Numbered from the stretch's first letter, positions 1 through 7,856 are shown. The stretch is 18,766 bases of DNA from Gammaproteobacteria bacterium (GCA_013214885.1 JABSRS010000014.1:2102-20867); one strand, 5' to 3'. Program-made: numbers and translations. The notes: generated from the sequence alone by a model not told the origin.

Positions 1-703
1 ACACTGCTATACCGCTAGCCACTGCAGGCACACCGATAAACAGTTTGTCTAGGGTCCGCATTTTCACTTTGGTATTTGGAAATAATATTTCCAAATCAGC
101 CTGAGGGACATTTTTAAACAGTTTAAGGATCACACTACCAGGTTCAACATTGGTCGGGACTGGACGTTTATGAGACTTGAACCACTGTCGATCTTTAAAA
201 CGGACAAAAACCAGCACGCGCTCAAGATTGATATAGGTGATATTTTTATCTAAATACTTAACCGCCCCTTTGATGGTGTCATTTTTTATCGATTTGCCGC
301 GGCTAAATACTAGCACTTGCTCAAATTCATCAAAATCGATGGCTAACTTGATTTTAAACATCGACTGCGACGCCATCGCTGCGGTTAATTCTGCTGGTGA
401 AATTTCTTCATAATTAGCAGCATTTAAGATTAATTTAAGTTTATTTAAAAAAACCTCATGAACAACTTCTTGACTAGGTTGTTGCTCGTTGGTTAACGCT
501 ATCGTGTCTAAGTCTGGGTTAGAGCCACTATAACTTTGTTTTAATACCTTTAAATGTTCAAAAAATTGCAGATGAATTAAATGCTCAATCAACTCAGACA
601 TCTGATCAAATTCAGGGTTATCCATCGCATCGAGCTGCTGACAGATTGTTTTAATATCAGCTAATGAAAAAGCAATAAATCGTTGCGGTTCTATTGAGGT
701 CAT
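1..703 (-). CDS. DUF3754 (TMEM143-like) protein, 3' end beyond the window
   Basis: The minus-strand frame from the ATG at 703 is open for 234 codons to the left edge, so only the N-terminal part is present. It starts MTSIEPQRFIAFSLADIK. Around residues 170-230 it reads RFKDRQWF, then LFKNVPQADLEILFPNTKV, then LDKLFIGVPA. This resembles the conserved block of DUF3754/TMEM143-type proteins, as I recall the family. That block is normally followed by membrane helices, which would lie outside the window. The start is supported by a GAAGA ribosome-binding sequence and by the upstream gene, which ends only 10 bases before it, so the two are probably co-transcribed. The molecular function of the family is not known to me. 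Family assignment is from remembered sequence and is moderately sure; that the gene is real is very likely. Confidence 0.75.
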   Translation of the reverse strand, partial: MTSIEPQRFIAFSLADIKTICQQLDAMDNPEFDQMSELIEHLIHLQFFEHLKVLKQSYSGSNPDLDTIALTNEQQPSQEVVHEVFLNKLKLILNAANYEEISPAELTAAMASQSMFKIKLAIDFDEFEQVLVFSRGKSIKNDTIKGAVKYLDKNITYINLERVLVFVRFKDRQWFKSHKRPVPTNVEPGSVILKLFKNVPQADLEILFPNTKVKMRTLDKLFIGVPAVASGIAV

Positions 704-713
704 TCTTCGCGTC

Positions 714-1352
714 TTATGGGTTGGTTAATAGAAATTTTACTAAGCGTGCCAATTCTTGCTCGGGATCCGCATTTTTCCTAACACTCGATAATAATACCCG
801 ATACTTATTATTAACAATGAGATCTGGGGTGAAACGCACCTGATCATCTCTGGCACTTTCAGCCATTAGCTTAACGAGTGCTTGTACTTGAGGGCTCGAG
901 ATAGTCTGATCAAAGGTCTTTTTGGCAATACCCAGCATGCTAAAAACATCACGAATATCTTCAATCTCCCCTAACATCATCTTATTGTTAAAATGAAAAT
1001 CAAAAATAGCCGCGACAAACTGGTCTTCAACATTAAGAACTCGCGCCGTCGCAAAAGCAAAACTCATGTTGTTAGCCCATTTGGGCTTGCTCTGGGGCAA
1101 AAAAAGAACATGGGAGCGTTTAAAAATAGCATCACTATTGATACTTGATTTAAGTTGCTTAAATAAGCCCTCACTGTAAAAACAATGGACACAATACAGT
1201 GAAAAGTGCTCCGTTAACTGTGGGGTTAACGAGCCTTTATCTCGTATCACTTGATAGTGAGTTCCAACATTAAAGCCTTGGGCCTCGTTTGCGCCGACGA
1301 CACTTGAAAAAAAAGTAGCCATTAGCAATATCGCCGTTAATATTAACTTCAT
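714..1352 (-). CDS. DsbA-like periplasmic thiol:disulfide interchange protein
   Basis: The protein has 212 residues from the chosen ATG at 1352. An upstream in-frame ATG at 1409 exists, but 1352 has an AAGGGTGA ribosome-binding sequence and begins with a typical signal peptide (MKLILTAILLMATFFSSVVGA), probably cut near residue 21. The mature part is a DsbA-type thioredoxin fold: catalytic C54-V-H-C57 in FSLYCVHCF and the cis-proline loop RFTPDL with P176. Expected role: oxidation or isomerisation of cysteines in exported proteins. The active site is CVHC rather than the CPHC of E. coli DsbA, so redox potential may differ. It lies 10 bases before the DUF3754 gene on the same strand, probably one operon. 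Whether it is the main DsbA or a side paralogue cannot be told from here. Confidence 0.85.
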   Translation of the reverse strand: MKLILTAILLMATFFSSVVGANEAQGFNVGTHYQVIRDKGSLTPQLTEHFSLYCVHCFYSEGLFKQLKSSINSDAIFKRSHVLFLPQSKPKWANNMSFAFATARVLNVEDQFVAAIFDFHFNNKMMLGEIEDIRDVFSMLGIAKKTFDQTISSPQVQALVKLMAESARDDQVRFTPDLIVNNKYRVLLSSVRKNADPEQELARLVKFLLTNP

Positions 1353-1515
1353 AAAATTCACCCTTAAATTATTTACCCTGATTCTACAAAATTCTATTAA
1401 GTTAATCAAAAGGCAACCTCATTGTGACCGATACTAGCGTGATGATTAGCAATAACATTTTCAACAAACTCCCCCAGCATTCCCGTAATTGTCAAATCAC
1501 AATACGACCTTTTCC

Positions 1516-1554
1516 AACTAATCAGATCAGGCGAGTAAAAATTTGCTGTATAGT
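1516..1554 (+). promoter_or_regulatory. Candidate fabV promoter with FadR-like site
   Basis: TATAGT at 1549-1554 is a plausible -10 box, 42 bases before the fabV ATG. At 1516-1532 lies AACTAATCAGATCAGGC, which agrees at 12 of 17 positions with the FadR consensus as I recall it (AACTGGTCWGACCAGTT). Its centre falls near -37, the region where E. coli FadR activates fabA and fabB. No good -35 hexamer is visible, as expected for an activator-dependent promoter. This is inference from motif likeness only. Confidence 0.3.
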
Positions 1555-1595
1555 GATTAACAATTACGTTAAAACGCCAAAAAAGAGTTAATTTC

Positions 1596-2795
1596 ATGAT
1601 TATTAAACCTAAAATTCGTGGTTTCATTTGTACAACTACTCATCCTACCGGTTGTAGCGAAAATATTGCTAAGCAAATCGCTTTTGTTAAAGCTCAGCCT
1701 AAACTGACCGACGGTCCAAAAAATGTATTAATTATCGGTTCATCAAGTGGTTATGGCATGCCATCTCGCATTAGTGCGGCCTTTGGTTCAGGTGCTGCGA
1801 CCATTGGTGTTTTCTTTGAAAAAGCTCCAACAGAGCGCAAAACGGGTACTGCCGGCTATTACAACGCTGCGGCATTCGATAAGGCAGCCCATGAAGCTGG
1901 TCTTTATGCCAAAAGTTTTAATGGTGATGCTTTTTCACACGCAGCCAAAGACAAAGTGATTGAAACAATCAAGCAAGACCTTGGACAGATTGATTTAGTT
2001 ATCTACTCGCTAGCCTCGCCAGTGCGTAAATTACCTGACAGCGGCGAAGTTATTCGCTCGTGTCTAAAGCCAATTGGTGAAACATACACCTCAACAGCTA
2101 TCGATACTAATAAAGACCTGATTATCGAGACTTCAGTTGAACCAGCTACCGAACAAGAAATTGCCGATACTACCACGGTAATGGGCGGACAAGATTGGGA
2201 ATTATGGATGAGCGCGCTAGGTCAAGCGGGTGTACTGGCCGACGGTTGTAAGTCAGTGGCTTATAGCTATATCGGTACTGAACTGACCTGGCCAATATAT
2301 TGGGAAGGCGCACTAGGTAAGGCTAAAGAAGATTTAGACCGTGCTGCTCACACCATTAACGACACCCTTGCTACAACGGGTGGCCAAGCCAATGTTGCAG
2401 TGCTTAAGAGTGTTGTTACCCAAGCGAGTTCCGCGATTCCAGTGATGCCACTGTATATTTCAATGGCTTTCAAAGTAATGAAAGACAAAGGCATTCATGA
2501 AGGCTGTATGGATCAAGTCTTCCGCTTGTTTAGTACTAAGTTGTTTACCAAAGACACTAACATTGCGATGGATGACAAAAACCGATTCCGCTTAGATGAC
2601 TGGGAACTACGTGATGATGTCCAACAAGAATGTCAGCAGATTTGGCAAAAAATCACCACTGAGAATTTATTTGAACTAACGGACTATACGGGTTACAAAA
2701 AAGAATTCTTACAACTATTCGGTTTTGAAGTTGACAGTATTGACTACGATCTAGATGTTGATACGTTCGTTGATTTTGATGTGATTGATATTTAA
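1596..2795 (+). CDS. fabV: Trans-2-enoyl-ACP/CoA reductase FabV
   Basis: A 399-residue protein of the usual FabV length; it reduces the double bond of trans-2-enoyl-ACP with NADH in the last step of each fatty-acid elongation round, in the cytoplasm. The start [17 protein letters not shown] is the hallmark N-terminus. The nucleotide-binding loop GSSSGYG is at residues 48-54, and the catalytic Tyr-X8-Lys pair is Y235 and K244 in [12 protein letters not shown]. FabV enzymes are generally triclosan-tolerant, unlike FabI. The ATG follows an AAGAG ribosome-binding sequence by 8 bases. It is a single-gene unit, closed by the intrinsic terminator at 2819-2845, and is divergent from the DsbA-like gene. 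Nothing looks damaged. Confidence 0.97.
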   Translation: MIIKPKIRGFICTTTHPTGCSENIAKQIAFVKAQPKLTDGPKNVLIIGSSSGYGMPSRISAAFGSGAATIGVFFEKAPTERKTGTAGYYNAAAFDKAAHEAGLYAKSFNGDAFSHAAKDKVIETIKQDLGQIDLVIYSLASPVRKLPDSGEVIRSCLKPIGETYTSTAIDTNKDLIIETSVEPATEQEIADTTTVMGGQDWELWMSALGQAGVLADGCKSVAYSYIGTELTWPIYWEGALGKAKEDLDRAAHTINDTLATTGGQANVAVLKSVVTQASSAIPVMPLYISMAFKVMKDKGIHEGCMDQVFRLFSTKLFTKDTNIAMDDKNRFRLDDWELRDDVQQECQQIWQKITTENLFELTDYTGYKKEFLQLFGFEVDSIDYDLDVDTFVDFDVIDI

Positions 2796-2818
2796 TTTCA
2801 GCTAAACCAAATTCAAAT

Positions 2819-2845
2819 AAACCCAGCCAATGCGCTGGGTTTTTT
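2819..2845 (+). terminator. Intrinsic terminator of fabV
   Basis: The perfect 8-bp stem AACCCAGC / GCTGGGTT (2820-2827 and 2834-2841) has a 6-base loop and is followed by a run of T. It sits 24 bases after the fabV stop codon. Confidence 0.9.
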
Positions 2846-2937
2846 ATTACTATTGACTAGGCATCTTGACCTAACTACGGTAGATTATTGACCTAAAGTA
2901 TTTATAACGCCATTTTGCCAAAAGGTAACAACTGAAT

Positions 2938-4128
2938 ATGTTTGAACATCTTAAAGCACTGCCTGCCGATCCCATTCTTGGTTTAATCGCCGCCTGTAAT
3001 CAGGACAATAATCCAAATAAAATCGACTTAGGAGTTGGCGTTTACAAAGACGACACTGGTCATACCCCGATTTTAGACTGTGTTAAAACTGCTGAAAAAT
3101 TTCGCACCGAAACAGAAACATCAAAAGTCTATATTGGACCAACGGGTGATCCTGGCTTTAATGAGCAAATGACCAAACTGATCTTTGGTCAACATCAAAT
3201 TATCGATCAAAATCGCAGCCGCACCGTTTCTACTCCCGGTGGTACAGGTGCTTTAAGAGTCGCTGCTGAGTTTATTCGAGCGTGTAAAGGTAATACAACC
3301 ATTTGGGTTAGCAATCCGACTTGGGCCAACCATCAAGGTTTGTTTAGCGCGGCAGGCTTAAAAGTTGAGTCATACCCATATTATGATTATGAAACTAAGA
3401 CCTTAGATTTCCCTGCCATGATGGCAACGCTGGCACAGGTTAATCCAGGTGATGTGGTATTACTGCACGCCTGTTGTCATAACCCTAGTGGCATGGATTT
3501 AACCGTTGAGCAGTGGCAACAAGTCACCGCACTCGCCAAAGAAAGAGGCTTTACCCCGCTTATCGACATGGCTTATCAAGGGTTTGGTCAAGGTTTAGAT
3601 CAAGACGCCTACGGCCCACGTTTAATGGCCAATGAATTACCTGAATTATTAGTGTGTAGTTCATGTTCAAAAAACTTCGGCTTATACCGTGAGCGTATTG
3701 GCGGATTCACCGTTGTTGCTAAAGACAGCACCAGTGCTGATATCGCGTTATCAGTCGTGCTTAGTGTCGTTCGCAGCATTTACTCAATGCCACCAGCGCA
3801 CGGCGCAGCATTAGTTAATACCATTCTTAGCTCAAGTGAGTTAACCGCGCAATGGCACAGTGAGTTAGCGGTAATGCGCCAGCGCATCACCCATAACCGC
3901 CAAATGTTGGTTGAAAAACTTATTGCCAATGGCGTTGAGCGTGACTTTAGCTTTATTACTCGTCAATCAGGAATGTTTTCATTTTTAGGCATAACCCCAC
4001 AACAAGTCGAGCAGCTAATGAGTGATTACAGCATTTACATGGTCGGTTCTTCACGTATTAGTATTGCAGGGATCAGCAAAGACAACGTTGATTATCTAGC
4101 CAAATCAATCAGTGCAGTGATCAAGTAA
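2938..4128 (+). CDS. Aspartate/aromatic amino acid aminotransferase (class I PLP)
   Basis: 396 residues, the length of E. coli AspC. It transfers the amino group of aspartate or an aromatic amino acid to 2-oxoglutarate (or the reverse) using pyridoxal phosphate. The opening FEHLKALPADPILGLI, then IDLGVGVYKDD, is typical of the AspC/TyrB subgroup. The PLP-binding lysine is K245 in SCSKNFGLYRERIGG, and the substrate carboxylate-binding arginine is R373 in VGSSRISIAG. The ATG follows an AAAGGTAACA ribosome-binding sequence. Sequence alone does not separate aspartate from aromatic preference, so neither aspC nor tyrB is assigned. It is monocistronic, with a strong terminator immediately after. 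Confidence 0.93.
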   Translation: MFEHLKALPADPILGLIAACNQDNNPNKIDLGVGVYKDDTGHTPILDCVKTAEKFRTETETSKVYIGPTGDPGFNEQMTKLIFGQHQIIDQNRSRTVSTPGGTGALRVAAEFIRACKGNTTIWVSNPTWANHQGLFSAAGLKVESYPYYDYETKTLDFPAMMATLAQVNPGDVVLLHACCHNPSGMDLTVEQWQQVTALAKERGFTPLIDMAYQGFGQGLDQDAYGPRLMANELPELLVCSSCSKNFGLYRERIGGFTVVAKDSTSADIALSVVLSVVRSIYSMPPAHGAALVNTILSSSELTAQWHSELAVMRQRITHNRQMLVEKLIANGVERDFSFITRQSGMFSFLGITPQQVEQLMSDYSIYMVGSSRISIAGISKDNVDYLAKSISAVIK

Positions 4129-4140
4129 CCTCAACACGAT

Positions 4141-4172
4141 AAAAAAGAGCAACAGGTGTTGCTCTTTTTTTT
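4141..4172 (+). terminator. Intrinsic terminator of the aminotransferase gene
   Basis: A perfect 13-bp stem, AAAAAAGAGCAAC / GTTGCTCTTTTTT, with loop AGGT and further T residues, lies 12 bases after the stop codon. The A-run on the 5' side means it could also work in the minus direction. Confidence 0.92.
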
Positions 4173-4294
4173 GTTTAGAATATGACTTGGCAGCACCTGA
4201 GGTATTAGAACCAAACATCTGTCCACGCCCCCAGCTTACTTTTTAGGAAGTGAAAATATTTACTCGCCTCTTCTTCAATAAAACCAATACGTGG

Positions 4295-4669
4295 TTATTG
4301 GCGTATATTCAACATCTTAAAATGATACCTGCCATTAACTATTTTTCTTAAACTGCCAAAAGTTAAGCATTGCAAGCACCGCAAAAATATCGGGTCAGAC
4401 CAACCAAAACCAACAAATATGTCGTTAAAACAAGCATAAAACGTAATGAACAATCCAAGCATGTTAGTTAATCCAAGTGCCATTAACAACTTTCGAGCCA
4501 TTAAACTATTAGGCTCTATGTCTCGAAATAGATATGCAATACCACCGAGAAAAATACGGTTATGTTGTGAGAGAAAACAAGCGTATTTGTCGTTAATTTC
4601 TACTCCGGACATCGGCCATAATAAAGCTGGCATAACAAATAAAACGATTGCGAAAGACGCATAAACCAT
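4295..4669 (-). CDS. Small multi-pass membrane protein of unknown function, 5' end probably frameshifted
   Basis: The open frame gives 124 residues with about three hydrophobic segments (about residues 1-18, 58-82 and 95-110). I do not recognise the family with certainty. The first helix seems to begin before this ATG: upstream codons in the same frame read TQNILTILS and then meet TGA. The best start signal is an ATG at 4700 preceded by AGAGGTAACC, but it is one base out of frame (its own frame stops after 35 codons). Removing one A just after that ATG would give a protein beginning MTQNILTILSMVYASF. So this is probably a recent pseudogene or an assembly error. After its TAA the frame stays open for another 29 codons (4205-4294). 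Confidence 0.5.
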   Translation of the reverse strand: MVYASFAIVLFVMPALLWPMSGVEINDKYACFLSQHNRIFLGGIAYLFRDIEPNSLMARKLLMALGLTNMLGLFITFYACFNDIFVGFGWSDPIFLRCLQCLTFGSLRKIVNGRYHFKMLNIRQ

Positions 4670-4754
4670 ACTGAGAATGGTTAAAATGTTTTGTGTTCAT
4701 GGTTACCTCTAATAAAAATATTGATAAAATTTAAGATCTCTTTAAATTAACAAT

Positions 4755-5060
4755 CTATGCAATTGGCCCTTTATTGATTAGCGACAGTGCTTGGTTAAGA
4801 TCAAAAAGTTTGCCACGAACTTCCGTTATCCCCATTTCTTTTAATCGAGCAGTGTGCATTTCAAGATCGGCTAACGCTGTTACCTCATCCTCAAACAGAT
4901 AAATTCCACCAGCGGTTTTTTATTCTTGGTTTTCGGTCCAAATTTTCCAGATTAACCCAGGCTCATTATTGATGGACTCCGCCAGACCAGTCAGCGCATT
5001 GCTTAGCTCCTGTCCGAATGGACCTTGAAATCCGAAATCTACCTGTAATAATTTGTTCAT
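4755..5060 (-). pseudogene. ydhR: ydhR-like monooxygenase gene with an internal stop codon
   Basis: From the ATG at 5060 (ribosome-binding sequence AAGAGGAAC) the frame reads MNKLLQVDFGFQGPFG, then GLAESINNEPGLIWKIWTEN, a close match to E. coli YdhR as remembered. Codon 47 (4920-4922) is TAA. The same frame then continues without error as [12 protein letters not shown], then [20 protein letters not shown], to a TAG at 4755. Total length would be 101 codons, the length of E. coli YdhR. So there is one nonsense codon and otherwise a perfect reading frame. The family has a dimeric alpha-beta barrel fold and is described as a putative monooxygenase; its substrate is not established. It is divergent from the truncated LysR gene at 5213. 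Confidence 0.88.
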
Positions 5061-5139
5061 CGGGTGTTCCTCTTGCAATAATTGAAATTCAACTTGCTGT
5101 AAATGCCCCGCTACATAACATTTACTCAATCTAACGGTC

Positions 5140-5176
5140 ATCTCGTTTCGAGATATGCAACAATAATACCTCGAAA
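5140..5176. promoter_or_regulatory. Palindromes between ydhR and its divergent LysR remnant
   Basis: ATCTCG-TTT-CGAGAT (5140-5154) is a perfect 6-bp inverted repeat. TTTCGAG at 5146-5152 is also mirrored exactly by CTCGAAA at 5170-5176. The position, between two divergent genes one of which encodes a LysR protein, fits an operator. Function is inferred. Confidence 0.35.
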
Positions 5177-5212
5177 AATTGTAAGATAAAGTTCAAAATA
5201 TCGCGCATAACT

Positions 5213-6019
5213 GTGGAAAAAACTGATGTGAGACCAAGAACAACCCTAGAACAACAATTAGGCGTTTCACTGATTCAGATTAAAGCTCGGCGAGCCGTTT
5301 TAACTGATGATGGTAAGTCCTTGCTGCGTCGGGCCGCTCCAATGTTAGACCAAGCGTTGGAACTTGAAGTGATAGGCTCCCATCTGTCTCAAGGCATCGA
5401 GTCAGAGATCACCATCACCATCGATCATCTGTGCGATCGCGACTGGCTTTATGATCCGCTATCAGAGTTTATTGACCAAAACAAAGGGACGTCAGTACAA
5501 ATTCGAGAAACATCATTATCAAGTACATTAACGGCAGTGACCGAGCAGCAATCAGATATCGCGATCATCAATTTTCCAATTGCTAATCACTTAGCTGAAG
5601 CATTCGGTATTGTTACGATGATCCCAGTGGTATCAAGAAATCATCCATTAGCTCAAAAAAGCAAAATTGGTATTGAGGATCTATTAACAGTCACTCAAAT
5701 TGTGGTCCGTGATTTAGGAGATAATGCTGTGGTGGACAAACAGAATGTAGGATGGCTTAAGTCTCAACAACGCATTACCGTAGATAAATTTGATCACGCC
5801 TGGAAAGCCGTACACCAGGGTTTGGTTTTTTGCAGGATGCCTGATCATATGCTCGCCGAGCTTGACTCATCGGATATTGTCCAATTGTCATTACAAGGAG
5901 GATTACCCTATCAAGTCCCGATGCACCTAGCCCTGCCAAAGGTGGGACGCACAGGACCAGCAACCACAGCTCTCTATCAATTATTGCTAACAGAGGCCAA
6001 TAAACGGCTGGATAATTGA
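5213..6019 (+). pseudogene. LysR-type regulator lacking its helix-turn-helix, probable pseudogene
   Basis: The frame from GTG 5213 gives 268 residues. Residues 11-40 match the end of a LysR DNA-binding domain (TLEQQLGVSLIQ, then RRAVLTDDGKSLLRRA), and the rest is a LysR effector-binding domain (about residues 65-262). About 45 residues that should hold the helix-turn-helix are missing. In-frame codons upstream are open for at least 20 codons and include ISRITVEKT, faintly like a recognition helix, but the rest of the domain cannot be made out and there is no ATG. Only 152 bases separate it from the ydhR start, barely enough for a complete domain. As it stands it should not bind DNA in the normal way. 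It was probably the ydhR regulator. Confidence 0.75.
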
Positions 6020-6085
6020 TAACGGCTCAACATGCTAAGTTAAGCTCTTAAAAAACTGACGATATGAGCAAATTATTAAGCTATT

Positions 6086-6883
6086 TTAATCCAATAATTT
6101 TGGACTTTCGCCAGTAAAATCTATCCAAGAGTTTGTTCCAAGCAACTCAGCCCCTTTAACACTTGGGTCTTCATAACGCATCACGAAGTTCTTTGGACCG
6201 TGTGCATAAGCAACAACCAAACCATACGCTGAATCTAAGAACCCCCCATGAGGCACTAACCCAGGGTAACTAATACGCCACGCCTGACCGTCAATATCTA
6301 CATGGCCTAATGTTAATTTCCCAATAACATTATCTGGCAATAAGAAAAACCAAGTCCAATGACCTCCAGAAACAATTGTCATTACTTCATCAATACCCAT
6401 GCCATTGACAGCACTATTGACGTGAAGTTTACCGAATTTCCCTTGAAGGTAGGTCACTACTTCAGGCGTCATCGCTTGCATATCGTAAACCTTTGGATAT
6501 GGAGCAACACCTTCTTCCGAAGTCGCTAAAAATCCACCTCGATGAGCTTCTGGTTTACGGCCAGCTTTGGCTATTTGCTCTAGCAATTGGCCTCGGTGTA
6601 AAGAAAAAATAGAAATTAGTTTAGTCGTTTCTTCTTTTGTGATGGCTCTTGTTTTTGAAACTTCAAGAATAGGCGTAGCTGCTTCTGGTAAAGGCAAAGT
6701 ACTAACTCTAACTCCAGCGGTCATCAAAGCAGCATTAACATCTTTTAACCCATTAGAATCAGGTCTTCCGTCACTATATGACAACGTAAGTTGTCCTTTA
6801 GTTGAAGGCGTATTCGCAAAACTGTCTGCTGTAGGTAGAATGATGAGCACGGCGGTAAGTGCCAAACTAGCTAAATTTTTCAT
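6086..6883 (-). CDS. Secreted protein of unknown function
   Basis: 265 residues starting with a signal peptide (MKNLASLALTAVLIILPTADSFA, probably cut near residue 23). The mature part is soluble, without repeats or cysteines. Distinct stretches are TKGQLTLSYSDGRPDSNGL near the mature N-terminus, GGHWTWFFLLP near residue 174 and HGPKNFVMRYEDPSVKGAEL near the C-terminus. I do not recognise the family. The start has an AGGAG ribosome-binding sequence. Oddly, a second ATG at 6888 opens the mini-frame ATG TTA TGA, which overlaps the true start by one base (the A of its TGA is the A of the ATG). The reading frame is intact, although the genes on both sides are damaged. A LysR-type dyad (6977-7004) lies 94-121 bases upstream. 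Confidence 0.8.
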   Translation of the reverse strand: MKNLASLALTAVLIILPTADSFANTPSTKGQLTLSYSDGRPDSNGLKDVNAALMTAGVRVSTLPLPEAATPILEVSKTRAITKEETTKLISIFSLHRGQLLEQIAKAGRKPEAHRGGFLATSEEGVAPYPKVYDMQAMTPEVVTYLQGKFGKLHVNSAVNGMGIDEVMTIVSGGHWTWFFLLPDNVIGKLTLGHVDIDGQAWRISYPGLVPHGGFLDSAYGLVVAYAHGPKNFVMRYEDPSVKGAELLGTNSWIDFTGESPKLLD

Positions 6884-6976
6884 AACATGTATCTCCTATA
6901 TGTGATTGTCAAGTAATGAAAGTTAATTACGGAATTAATTCTATGGTATCCAGCATCGTAGAAAAACACATATTTA

Positions 6977-7004
6977 GTGAACTAACTGTTTACCTATGGT
7001 AAAC
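6977..7004. promoter_or_regulatory. LysR-type operator candidate, copy 1
   Basis: Half-sites GTGAAC (6977), GTTTAC (6988) and GTAAAC (6999) are spaced by exactly 11 bp. The core GTTTACCTATGGTAAAC (6988-7004) is a perfect dyad, and extends to TGTTTACC/GGTAAACA. It faces the secreted-protein gene on the minus strand. The probable regulator is the intact LysR protein encoded at 7767-8657, since a related dyad lies in that gene's own promoter. Confidence 0.55.
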
Positions 7005-7123
7005 AATCCGTGATATGTAAAACAAAATGAAACTAATATTGAAATAGTAGACTGAGGATAAAATAATCATTGATTGGTAATATCTTTCAAAATAATTTAT
7101 GACCTTCCAGTTTAAAAAATTAG

Positions 7124-7169
7124 AAAGTTCACTCAAGGTAAACTATTAATTCACTAAGATGATGTTTAT
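7124..7169. promoter_or_regulatory. LysR-type operator candidate, copy 2, EamA gene promoter
   Basis: The core GTTCACTCAAGGTAAAC at 7127-7143 is followed at the 11-bp step by ATTCAC (7149). Over 46 bases (7124-7169) the sequence agrees at 33 positions, without gaps, with 8674-8719 upstream of the FMN reductase gene. A -10-like TATTAA at 7144 directly follows the dyad, where TATAAT sits in copy 3. Confidence 0.6.
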
Positions 7170-7283
7170 TCCCCCATTAAACAGACCTATCCTAATCACT
7201 AATTAAATGAACCGCCTCTTTAGCGGATTTAAAGATTAAATTGTTCTTATCGTGGAGTACCCACATTAATAACGAGGTCCTAT

Positions 7284-7856
7284 ATGAATCATATAAAATA
7301 TCATTTGCTAGCAATATTAGTAACTTTACTGGTAGCTGGTTCATTCATCTCATCAGCAAGGTTATCTGGTGTTATTAACCCTTTCTCGTTAACGTTACTC
7401 AGATTCTTGACAGCTTCTTTAGCATTATTACCTTTTGTGCTGCATAAACCACAATATAGAAAAGGCATTGCTAAAGCACTGCCACGAAGCTTAGTAATGA
7501 GTCTGTTTTTTGCTATGTTTTTTATTTGTATGTTTGAAGCCTTAACGACTACAACATCACTAAATACTGGCACGTTATACACCTTAGTGCCATTTCTAAC
7601 AGCCATCTTTAGCATCTTCACTTTCAAAGAAAAGATTACTAAAAAAATGCTACTAGTATACCTAATAGGTTCTTCTGGAACTTGCTGGGTTATCTTTGGT
7701 GGTGATCTTGAAGCACTGTTAGCGTTTTCTTTAAATGGTGGTGATGAGTGGAACCGCAGAGCGCGGCTATCGATTAAAATAATCAACAAGAAAATCAATA
7801 AACGCACGCACTTTTTGAGATTGCTCTTTATGATAAGGGTATACAGCATAAAGTGA
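7284..7856 (+). pseudogene. DMT-family EamA transporter, C-terminal half deleted
   Basis: The frame begins MNHIKYHLLAILVTLLVAG after a CGAGGTCC ribosome-binding sequence and encodes five hydrophobic helices of a first EamA repeat (about residues 1-145). EamA exporters of the drug/metabolite transporter superfamily normally have two such repeats and about 290-300 residues. Here homology stops at about residue 153 (SLNGGD, near 7744), and the remaining 37 codons are basic, non-membrane junk that runs antisense into the 3' end of the convergent LysR gene (overlap 7767-7856). The simplest reading is a deletion that removed the second half of this gene and whatever separated it from the LysR gene. 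It is unlikely to work as a transporter. Confidence 0.75.

Larger units (their letters stand above)
6889..7283. other. 395-base gene-free stretch with two operator-like arrays
   Basis: An AT-rich divergent intergenic region between the secreted-protein gene and the EamA gene. It holds two of the three LysR-type dyads, and near 7212-7226 a short hairpin, CCGC-CTCTTTA-GCGG, in the EamA leader. No coding signal was seen in either strand. Confidence 0.6.

Noticed and set aside
1406..1627. 73-codon minus-strand ORF across the fabV start
   Set aside because: It overlaps the fabV start antisense, lacks a ribosome-binding sequence and resembles no protein; the gap is better explained as a divergent promoter region.
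2846..2937. TyrR box before the aminotransferase gene
   Set aside because: No TGTAAA-N6-TTTACA-like dyad could be found.
4187..4196. TGGCAG near 4190 as an attachment-site copy of the tRNA-Trp 3' end
   Set aside because: Only 6 bases match the tRNA end and the following bases differ; no integrase gene is present, so an island boundary cannot be claimed.
4920..5141. 73-codon ORF starting at 5141
   Set aside because: It is the first half of the ydhR pseudogene with a false N-terminal extension; the real start is 5060, which has a good ribosome-binding sequence.
7748..7768. CCGC-AGAGC-GCGG hairpin at the LysR/EamA junction as a terminator
   Set aside because: The stem is only 4 bp and no T-run follows on either strand.
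7301..7849. 182-codon ORF antisense to the EamA gene
   Set aside because: The sense frame has clear membrane helices and start signals; the antisense frame is low-complexity and unlike any protein.
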